Shown in pieces: positions 14,409-20,207 of a stretch of DNA of 20,207 nt. The notes under the pieces are model-generated. The model ran no database searches and was not told the origin of the DNA. It saw only the letters and a program-made list of their open reading frames with translations. The DNA comes from Pseudomonadota bacterium (GTDB lineage Bacteria > Pseudomonadota > Gammaproteobacteria > Xanthomonadales > Xanthomonadaceae). The stretch spans positions 1-20,207 of the forward strand of contig JAEWNY010000119.1 of the NCBI GenBank assembly GCA_023461075.1, read 5' to 3'. Numbering within the stretch: the first letter of the stretch is position 1; every line of letters begins with the position of its first letter. Both the position numbers and the translations under genes were made by a program.

Positions 14409-14425
14409 AGCAATCTGCGTGCCAA
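14409..14425 (-). promoter_or_regulatory. Sigma-54 (RpoN) promoter of the GTPase/Roadblock operon
   Basis: On the minus strand TTGGCACGCAGATTGCT (14425-14409) matches the sigma-54 consensus TGGCACG-N4-TTGCW at every position, with the invariant GG and GC exactly 10 bases apart. The predicted start, ~12 bases past the GC, is near 14398, giving a ~28-base leader to the ATG at 14370. A sigma-54 promoter requires an AAA+ enhancer-binding activator. The ~160 bases upstream to the tlpA stop leave room for its site, but I cannot name it. Confidence 0.88.
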
Positions 14426-14586
14426 CCCCGGATCGGCTTGGCATGCCGGGCGGCTGGCGGTCCCGGAAGCAGTAAGACCCAGGGGGATTTAGGGGCCAGA
14501 AGGCTAGATTGCGTCATGGGTGTACCAAAAACGCTCTATCACAGCGCATTCAGCGAACTCAGCGTCCCGAATTTGGAACAGTTTCA

Positions 14587-15195
14587 CTATTGGCGTCCAT
14601 CCGGGTCAGTATGTGACCAATCCGCGATTTCCGAGGCTGACGCAAACGGGCCTACCCGTTGCCGACGCACGATGCCGCGTGCGTCGATCAGGATCGAATA
14701 GGGCAGCACGCCCGCCGGGTTGCCAAGCGCGACCCCCGCGTCACGATCGCCGGCATCGTCCCGGTAGTGCGGGTAGGGCGAGGGTCGCCGGGCCAGCCAC
14801 GCGCGCACCGCCTCGGTCTCGTCCAGCGCGATGCCGATGACCTGCACACCCTGCGCGCCCTCGGCTTGCGCGAAGTCGGCCAGCTCCGGCATCTCCTTCA
14901 CGCAGGGCGGGCACCAGGTCGCCCAGACATTGATGAGGACCGGCCGGCCGACAGGCAGCGGCAAGGCCAGCCGTTGCCCTTCAAGGGTGCTGACTTGGAC
15001 GGGTGGCAAGGGGTGGTCGCGCTGGGCGACCCGCATGCCCTCAGGGGCGGGCTTCTGGATCGCCGCCTGCAGCGCGCGCTGGCCCAGTTCGGTGCGCCAC
15101 AGTGGACCGGGGCCTTTGGCGATGAACGCGGCGGCCAGACCGCACAGGCCGGCGATCACGGCGATCAGCAGCAGGTTGCGGGTTTCGCGGGTCAA
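14587..15195 (-). CDS. TlpA-like membrane-anchored thioredoxin
   Basis: A 202-aa protein with an N-terminal membrane anchor (LLLIAVIAGLCGLAAAFIA, ~8-26) and a periplasmic thioredoxin fold of the TlpA/ResA type. The active site is WATWCPPCVKEMPEL, with CPPC at 95-98, and the cis-proline region is GVLPYSILIDARG (P165). Such proteins reduce periplasmic disulfides, often those of cytochrome c or other thiol-redox clients, and receive electrons from DsbD. That fits the neighbour: its start overlaps the dsbD stop by two bases. The start codon is TTG at 15195, an unusual choice but the only one that keeps the whole anchor; no ATG is suitable. It is the last gene of the recQ-cutA-dsbD run. Confidence 0.88.
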   Translation of the reverse strand: MTRETRNLLLIAVIAGLCGLAAAFIAKGPGPLWRTELGQRALQAAIQKPAPEGMRVAQRDHPLPPVQVSTLEGQRLALPLPVGRPVLINVWATWCPPCVKEMPELADFAQAEGAQGVQVIGIALDETEAVRAWLARRPSPYPHYRDDAGDRDAGVALGNPAGVLPYSILIDARGIVRRQRVGPFASASEIADWSHTDPDGRQ

Positions 15196-17576
15196 CGCGC
15201 CGGGCCCGAGGCGCGCGCCAGGGCATCACGCGCGATCGCCGGAGTCAGCAGGGCGGGCAGGATCTCCGGTTCCCCGCCGCCGCGTGGATACACCACGTAG
15301 AGCGGCAGGCCGACCGCGCCGTGCTGGCGCAGGAAGGCGGAGATGCGCGGGTCGATGTCGGTGTGGTCGCCGACCATGTAGACCGCGCCAGCCTGGCGCA
15401 GCGCGTCGCGGAACCCCTCACGGGCCAGCACCGCGCGCTCGTTGGCCTTGCAGGTCACGCACCAGTCGGCGGTGATGTTGACGAACACCGGCCGGCCTTC
15501 GGCGCGGAGTTTGGCGAGCGTTTCCGGCGAGAACGCGATGCGCTCGCCTGCCTCGCCCTGCGCAACCGGGGCCGCCGTGGACACCGCTGAAGCGTGCGCC
15601 TCGCGTTGCAGGCTGCCGATCGCATGCACGCTCAATGCGCTGCCGGCCAGCGCGATCAATGCCAGCGCCAACGCCCAGCGCCGGCCGTCGCGTCGGCCGC
15701 GGCTCCAGGCCCACAATGCCATCGCCAGCAGGATGGCGGCCATCGCCCACAAGCCCATCGCATCGGCGCCGCGCTGCTGCGCCAGCACCCAGACCAGCCA
15801 CGCGGCGGTGGCGTACATCGGGAAGGCGAGGAATTGCTTCATCGTCTCCATCCAGGCGCCGGGCCTGGGCAACCAGCGGGCAAGCGCGGGGATGAACCCG
15901 ATCAGCAGGAACGGCAACGCCAGTCCCATCCCCAGCATCAGGAAGACGGCCATCGCCAAGGGTGCGGGCGCCAGGAACGCGTAGGCCAGTGCGGCGCCCA
16001 TGAACGGTGCGGTGCACGGCGTGGCCAGCACCACCGCCAGCACGCCGGTGAGGAAATCACCGCGCGGGCTGCTGCGGTCGGCAGGGGACAGCCCTGAAGC
16101 CGGCACCGACACGTTCGCGTACCACAGGCCCGAGAGCGAGAGACCGAGCGCGAACACCACCAGCGCGAGTACCGCGACCACCCGCGGCATCTGCAACTGG
16201 AAACCCCAGCCCATGCCCTGCTCCAGCAGCTGGCCGCGCAAGACCAGCACTACTGCGCCGAGCACGGCGAAGGTGGCCAGCACGCCGAGCGTGTACCAGA
16301 GCGCATGGCGGCGGGCGGCCTCGCGGCTCCGGCCGGACTGCGCCAGCGACAGCGCCTTGAGCGAGAGCACCGGCAGCACGCAGGGCATCAGGTTGAGGAT
16401 CAGCCCGCCGAGCAGCGCCAGCGCCAGCGCCGCGAAAAGTCCGATGCGGGTGCGCGGCATCGCGGGTGTCGAGGCCGCAGGTGATGTGGATGTCGATGCG
16501 GCGACGGAGGCCGCTTCATCGGCGGCGGCCGAGGCGGCCGAGGCGGCCGTGTCTGCGGTTGAGCCCGTCGGCGTGGTCGTGGCCTTGTCGCCGAGCGCAG
16601 GCATGGCGACGCCGGGAACGGCCGTGCCGGTCGCTACCGCTTGCGTGCGCGTGGTGGCGTCGGCGGCCGGGAGATCGAGCCGGAACGCGTTCTTCATCGG
16701 CTCGTAGCAGATGCCGCCGTCCTGGCAGCCCTGCCAGCTGGCGTGCAGGGTGACCGTGCGCGCCGCCTCGCCTGCGGCATCGCGCAGCAGCGGCACCGGG
16801 ATCTCGGCTTCGCCGAAATACACCTTGACCTTGCCGAAGTGCGCGTCCTGGTAATCGCGCGCCGGCGGGAACTGCGGCTTGCCGAGGCGGATGCCGGGTG
16901 CATCGGCCAGCCGCAGCTGCAACTTGTCGCGATACAGGTAATAGCCCTTGGCCGGCGTCACTCGCAGCAGCAAGCGGCTGCCGCCATCGGCGATCGCCTC
17001 GACCCGGAACGCCTGCGCCGGCGGCAAGGGCAGTGCGTTCTGGCCGGGAAGGAGACCGCCCGAAGCGGTGTTCCCACCGCCGCCCAGTCGCGCGCCGAAC
17101 GCCGCAAAGCCTTCATCGCCCCCGCTGCCGCCGGCTGCGGCGGGCAGCGTGACATTGAGCGTGCGGGTCTGCGGCGGATAGCAGACGCCGACATCGGCGC
17201 AGCCCTGGTATTTCACCCGCAGGGCGAGCCGATCGGTTCCCGCTGCGGCCTGGCCGGGCAGCGTGACCTTGAGTTCACCGCGATAGGTCTCGACATCGCC
17301 GAAGAACTCGTCGTGATGTTTCTTGCCCGGCGGGATCTGCAGGGCGCCGGGGGTAAAACCGCCACCCAGCACCTCGACCTTGGTGCGATGCCGATACAGG
17401 TAGTAGCCGGGCGCGATCTGCCACTGGAGTTCGATGCGATCGCGCGTGGGTGCCTCGGCGCTGAGCTTGAACACCGAATCGACCGGCGGCAGGTCGGCCG
17501 GATCCATCGCCTGTGCGAATGCAGTCAAAGGGGCGAGGGCGAGCAGGAAGGCGGCGGCGCGGGCGAGCAGGGTCAT
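15192..17576 (-). CDS. dsbD: Thiol:disulfide interchange protein DsbD with duplicated alpha domain
   Basis: A 794-aa inner-membrane protein, far longer than E. coli DsbD (565 aa). It carries electrons from cytoplasmic thioredoxin to periplasmic thiol proteins. A signal peptide (1-22) is followed by two DsbD-alpha domains in tandem: alpha-1 (~32-146) with its cysteine pair C126/C132 (YQGCADVGVCYPP), and alpha-2 (~182-304) with C284/C290 (WQGCQDGGICYEP). Both share the GYYLYR motif. An Ala/Ser/Thr linker (~305-375) leads to the beta membrane domain with C399 (LMPCVLP) and C521 (ATPCTAP), and a C-terminal gamma thioredoxin domain with C706/C709 (DWCVTCK). It is 27 bases after cutA and overlaps the TlpA-like gene, its probable redox client. 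The doubled alpha domain accounts for most of the extra length. Confidence 0.96.
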   Translation of the reverse strand: MTLLARAAAFLLALAPLTAFAQAMDPADLPPVDSVFKLSAEAPTRDRIELQWQIAPGYYLYRHRTKVEVLGGGFTPGALQIPPGKKHHDEFFGDVETYRGELKVTLPGQAAAGTDRLALRVKYQGCADVGVCYPPQTRTLNVTLPAAAGGSGGDEGFAAFGARLGGGGNTASGGLLPGQNALPLPPAQAFRVEAIADGGSRLLLRVTPAKGYYLYRDKLQLRLADAPGIRLGKPQFPPARDYQDAHFGKVKVYFGEAEIPVPLLRDAAGEAARTVTLHASWQGCQDGGICYEPMKNAFRLDLPAADATTRTQAVATGTAVPGVAMPALGDKATTTPTGSTADTAASAASAAADEAASVAASTSTSPAASTPAMPRTRIGLFAALALALLGGLILNLMPCVLPVLSLKALSLAQSGRSREAARRHALWYTLGVLATFAVLGAVVLVLRGQLLEQGMGWGFQLQMPRVVAVLALVVFALGLSLSGLWYANVSVPASGLSPADRSSPRGDFLTGVLAVVLATPCTAPFMGAALAYAFLAPAPLAMAVFLMLGMGLALPFLLIGFIPALARWLPRPGAWMETMKQFLAFPMYATAAWLVWVLAQQRGADAMGLWAMAAILLAMALWAWSRGRRDGRRWALALALIALAGSALSVHAIGSLQREAHASAVSTAAPVAQGEAGERIAFSPETLAKLRAEGRPVFVNITADWCVTCKANERAVLAREGFRDALRQAGAVYMVGDHTDIDPRISAFLRQHGAVGLPLYVVYPRGGGEPEILPALLTPAIARDALARASGPAR
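16522..16548. repeat. Three 9-bp tandem units in the dsbD linker
   Basis: GCGGCGGCC is followed by two copies of GAGGCGGCC. They encode the Ala-Ala-Ser repeats of the low-complexity linker between the second alpha domain and the membrane domain. Being 9 bases long, unit changes keep the frame, so the linker length could vary between strains. Confidence 0.75.
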
Positions 17577-17603
17577 CGTCGGATATCGAATCGGGGCGGC
17601 AGA

Positions 17604-17930
17604 TCAGGCGGGGCGGGTTTCGGCGCGCACCCAGTCCAGGTAGGCGGGCAGGCCGTCCGCGGCTTCGACCGCGATGAGTTCGGGAAGTTTGTACGGATGC
17701 AGTTCGTCGATGCGCTGTCGAAGGGCGTCCAGCCGGTCCGAGTGGGTCTTGATGACGAGCAACAGTTCCTCGTCGCGCCGGATTTGGTCCTGCCAGCGGT
17801 ACACCGAGGTCAGCCCCGGCACGATGTTGACGCAGGCGGCCAGGCGTTCTTCCACCAGTGCATCGGCGATGCGCTCGGCGGCTGCGCGGTCGGGGCAGGT
17901 GGAAAGGCAAATCAACGCGGACATCGGCAT
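17604..17930 (-). CDS. cutA: Divalent-cation tolerance protein CutA
   Basis: A 108-aa protein of the CutA1 family, small trimeric proteins linked to copper and other divalent-metal tolerance; the precise activity is unsettled. The family pattern is complete: ALICLSTCPD (5-14), ADALVEERLAACVNIVPGLTSVYRW (residues ~23-46), the EELLLVIKT strand (54-62) and ELHPYKLPELIAVEA (76-90). Two starts are possible, ATG at 17930 (MPMSAL) or 17924 (MSAL). Neither has a ribosome site; a -10-like TACCCT ends 6 bases before the second, which might be leaderless. It lies 25 bases after recQ and 27 before dsbD, an order (cutA-dsbD) common in gammaproteobacteria. Confidence 0.95.
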   Translation of the reverse strand: MPMSALICLSTCPDRAAAERIADALVEERLAACVNIVPGLTSVYRWQDQIRRDEELLLVIKTHSDRLDALRQRIDELHPYKLPELIAVEAADGLPAYLDWVRAETRPA

Positions 17931-17955
17931 AGGGTAGCGGGTTGCGTCGCGCGGC

Positions 17956-19788
17956 TCAGGCGGCCTCGCGCAGCGCGGCCAAGACCGCATCGCCATAGCG
18001 CTCCAGCTTGCGGCTGCCGATGCCGCCGATCCCGCCCAGCGCCGCGAGCGTTTCGGGCGCGCTCGCCGCGATCTCGCGCAACGTGCGGTCGTGGAAGATG
18101 ACGTAGGGCGGTACGCCTTGTTCGCGCGCCAAGCGGGTGCGCAGTTCGCGCAGGGCATCGAAGCGCGTCTGCGCATCCGGCGAGAGTGTCTGCACGGTCG
18201 CGTGCGCGCCCCCGGAGACACGCGCGCCGCGATCCCGCTTGGCCGGCGATTCCCGGCGCAGCAGGATGGTCTGCCGCTCCTTGAGTATTTCCGCACTCCT
18301 TGCCGTCAGGTGCAGGCCGCCGTGGCCTTCGGCATCCACCCCCAGCCAGCCGCCGGCCACCAGTTGCCGGAACACGCCACGCCAAGCCTTGGCCTCGAGC
18401 TCGGTGCCGATGCCGTAGGTGGACAGCGCCGCGTGGCCGAACTGGCGGATGCGCGCGGTGTCCGCGCCTCTCAATATGTCGATCAACTGCCCGGCCCCGA
18501 GGCGCTGGCCACTGCGGTACACGCAACTGAGCGCCTTCTGCGCGGCGACGCTGGCATCCCAGCTCTGCGGCGGTTCCAGGCAGTTGTCGCAGGCCCCGCA
18601 CGCGCCCGGATGGGCCTCGCCGAAATTCGCCAGAAGGACCTGCCGCCGGCATTGCATGGTCTCGCACCAGCCGACCAGCGCGTCCAGCTTGGCGTGCTCC
18701 AGCCGCTTGCGCGCATCGCCGGCCTCGCCCTGCTCGATCATCTGCCGCAGCAGCACCACATCGCCCAGCCCATAGCTCATCCACGCCTCGGCTGCCTCGC
18801 CGTCGCGGCCGGCGCGCCCGGTTTCCTGGGTGTAGCCCTCGATCGACTTCGGCAGGTCGATGTGGGCGACGAAGCGCACGTCGGGTTTGTCGATGCCCAT
18901 GCCCAAGGCGATCGTCGCCACCATCACGATGCCGTCCTCGCGCAGGAAGCGGCGCTGGTTTTCCGCGCGCGCCGCGGCGTCCATGCCGGCGTGATAGGGC
19001 AGCGCCGGGATGCCGTGCTCGCGGAGGAAATCAGCGGTCTCCTCCACCTTGCGCCGCGACATCGCGTAGACGATTCCGGCCTCGCCGGTGTGGCCCTGCA
19101 GAAAGTCGAGCAATTGCCGCTTGGCGTTCTCCTTCTGCACCACCGTGTAGCGGATATTGGGGCGGTCGAAGCTGCTGGCGAAGTGGCGCGCGTCCTCCAG
19201 TTGCAACCGCTCGGCGATCTCGCGCCGCGTCGGCGGATCGGCGGTGGCGGTCAGCGCGATGCGCGGGACGTCGGGCCAGCGCTCGTGCAGCAGGGTGAGC
19301 TGGCGGTATTCGGGGCGGAAATCATGACCCCATTGCGAGACGCAATGCGCCTCGTCGATGGCGAACAGGGCGATGTCGCTGCGTTCGAGCAACGACAGGA
19401 AGCGCGGAGTGAGCAGACGCTCGGGCGCGACGTAGAGCAGGTCGAGCCCGGCATCGATCAATTGCGTTTCGATGAGCGATGCGGCTTCGCCGTCCAGCGA
19501 CGAGTTGAGGCAGGCGGCGGCGACCCCGAGCTGGCGCAGCGCCTCCACCTGGTCCTGCATCAGCGCGATCAGCGGCGAGACAACGATCGCCGTGCCCGGT
19601 CGCAACAGTGCTGGTACCTGGTAGCACAACGACTTGCCGCCGCCGGTCGGCATCAATACCAGTGCATCCCCGCCCCCGGTCACGTGGCGGACAATGTCCG
19701 CCTGCGGGCCGCGGAAAGCGGCATGGCCGAACACCCGTTGCAGGGTGTTGAGCGCGGGATCGGGGGAGGCGGGACGGGCTTGCGGCAT
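17956..19788 (-). CDS. recQ: ATP-dependent DNA helicase RecQ
   Basis: A 610-aa 3'-5' helicase (E. coli RecQ is 609 aa) acting in recombination and replication-fork repair. Motifs in order: FRGPQADIV (motif 0), Walker A TGGGKS (48-53), DEAH (145-148) followed by the aromatic-rich loop CVSQWGHDFRPEY, motif III ALTATA, motif V ALGMGIDKPDVRFV and motif VI QETGRAGRDG (321-330). The zinc-binding cysteines are C380, C397, C400 and C403, the same numbers as in E. coli. The winged helix (~410-500) and HRDC domain (~533-610) are both present. The start at 19788 has no ribosome site; a -10-like TATCCT ends 6 bases before it. It is the first gene of the run recQ-cutA-dsbD-tlpA. Confidence 0.98.
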   Translation of the reverse strand: MPQARPASPDPALNTLQRVFGHAAFRGPQADIVRHVTGGGDALVLMPTGGGKSLCYQVPALLRPGTAIVVSPLIALMQDQVEALRQLGVAAACLNSSLDGEAASLIETQLIDAGLDLLYVAPERLLTPRFLSLLERSDIALFAIDEAHCVSQWGHDFRPEYRQLTLLHERWPDVPRIALTATADPPTRREIAERLQLEDARHFASSFDRPNIRYTVVQKENAKRQLLDFLQGHTGEAGIVYAMSRRKVEETADFLREHGIPALPYHAGMDAAARAENQRRFLREDGIVMVATIALGMGIDKPDVRFVAHIDLPKSIEGYTQETGRAGRDGEAAEAWMSYGLGDVVLLRQMIEQGEAGDARKRLEHAKLDALVGWCETMQCRRQVLLANFGEAHPGACGACDNCLEPPQSWDASVAAQKALSCVYRSGQRLGAGQLIDILRGADTARIRQFGHAALSTYGIGTELEAKAWRGVFRQLVAGGWLGVDAEGHGGLHLTARSAEILKERQTILLRRESPAKRDRGARVSGGAHATVQTLSPDAQTRFDALRELRTRLAREQGVPPYVIFHDRTLREIAASAPETLAALGGIGGIGSRKLERYGDAVLAALREAA

Positions 19789-20207
19789 GTGGAAAGGATA
19801 GCGAGGGCGGTCTCAGGACCTAAGTCTGGCGATGGGGCGGTTCTTCTGACTCACGACACTCGCACTCCTTAAAGAGGCGAGGTGTTTCCGAAAACCCAGG
19901 AATAGGCGTGGAGGGGATGGACGTTGGCGGATAGCGCATCATCGAAGGTGCGCGCCAACGCATCGGACATGGATGTCCGCTTGCGCTCGCGAGCAAGCGC
20001 CCGCTACCTCCATGCCGGGCCGTAGCCGGCTGTAGGCTTTTTTTAAGCGGCGGAATCGGGGCGGTTTCGATGCGCGGCTACCGGTGTAGCGGGGTGCTTT
20101 CCGGCGCGAACGAGCCTCCTGTTCGACGCGCCGCCGCGCGCATCCTGGTGCGCTATCCGCGCACCCCACTGCCCCGGAATCCGCTGCAGCTGCGCGTCCG
20201 TGCGTGC
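19789..20207. repeat. Intergenic region with clustered palindromes, no convincing gene
   Basis: These 419 bases upstream of recQ contain no recognisable gene. They hold several inverted repeats: ACAC-TCGC with GCGA-GTGT (19856-19885); CGGACA-TGGA-TGTCCG (19964-19979); CGCTTGC with GCAAGCG (19978-19999); GCCGG with CCGGC (~20014-20030) followed by T7 (20038-20044); and GGTGCGC-TATCC-GCGCACC (20147-20165). In addition GCGGATAGCGCA at 19927-19938 is repeated inverted and perfect at 20149-20160, enclosing ~210 bases. The CATGG-centred palindrome and flanking GC hairpins resemble dispersed intergenic repeats of Xanthomonadaceae; that comparison is from memory. Short open frames across it look like repeat translation, not proteins. 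Confidence 0.6.

Noticed and set aside
13342..14517. Longer start for the 342-aa protein (391 aa)
   Set aside because: The extra 49 codons would begin upstream of the sigma-54 promoter start site and have no ribosome site.
14533..14560. Short stem CGCT/AGCG followed by TTTTT on the minus strand after the TlpA-like gene
   Set aside because: The stem is only 4 bp, too weak to call a terminator, although a transcript end would be expected near here.
19813..19854. 13-residue GTG reading frame upstream of recQ, possible leader peptide
   Set aside because: GGAG lies 10 bases away, there is no regulatory residue pattern, and no attenuator hairpin follows it.
18091..19872. 593-codon plus-strand open frame opposite recQ
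   Set aside because: It is the antisense shadow of an intact RecQ with all motifs; its composition is not protein-like.
19939..20169. 76-codon minus-strand frame in the repeat region
   Set aside because: It reads through the hairpins and looks like the spurious small proteins often called on intergenic repeats; there is no ribosome site.
20043..20207. Open minus-strand frame of ~54 codons running off the right edge
   Set aside because: It crosses the palindrome-rich repeat, has an arginine/alanine composition typical of GC-rich noncoding DNA, and matches no family I know. A true 3' end of a gene cannot be excluded without more sequence.
1..20207. CRISPR arrays, tRNA or rRNA genes, insertion sequences
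   Set aside because: I saw no regularly spaced direct repeats, no tRNA-like cloverleaf ends, no rRNA signatures and no transposase frame.

Overview
The window looks like a chromosomal segment of a high-GC gammaproteobacterium of the Xanthomonadaceae (Lysobacter/Luteimonas/Thermomonas-like). This rests on the protein sequences (a Fis ending in an IHRATLRRKLRDYGI-type helix-turn-helix, long alanine-rich DsbD, DUF3426, PrmA, PurH, PurD), on GC-rich codon use, and on a gene order close to the dipZ-aroQ-accB-accC-prmA-fis-purH-purD block known from Pseudomonas and Xanthomonas. The species cannot be fixed from the sequence alone.

Left part (1-5.9 kb): the 5' end of an MFS transporter runs off the left edge and is divergent from an Mrr-type restriction endonuclease with no visible partner. 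These are followed by acyl carrier protein phosphodiesterase (acpH), a DUF4199 membrane protein, purD, an unrecognised cysteine-rich lipoprotein and a CaCA-family Na+/Ca2+ antiporter.

Middle (5.9-11.7 kb, all on the minus strand): purH with its own TATAAT promoter and a palindrome at the predicted start site, fis, a DUF3426 membrane protein, prmA, accC, accB and aroQ. These genes cover purine synthesis, nucleoid control, L11 methylation, biotin carboxylase and biotin carrier of acetyl-CoA carboxylase, and the shikimate pathway. They are tightly packed and partly translationally coupled.

Accessory island (11.8-14.4 kb, minus strand): a four-gene operon encoding an unrecognised 342-aa protein, a Ras-like small GTPase and two different Roadblock/LC7 proteins. 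It is bounded downstream by a strong intrinsic terminator and preceded by an essentially perfect sigma-54 promoter (TGGCACG-N4-TTGCT). It sits between the thiol-redox genes and aroQ, which are neighbours in related genomes. This MglA/MglB- or conservon-like switch is the most interesting system in the window.

Right part (14.6-20.2 kb, minus strand): recQ, cutA, dsbD and a TlpA-like membrane thioredoxin form a compact run. The DsbD is unusual because it carries two tandem N-terminal DsbD-alpha domains. The last ~420 bases upstream of recQ hold no convincing gene but a cluster of palindromes typical of a dispersed intergenic repeat.
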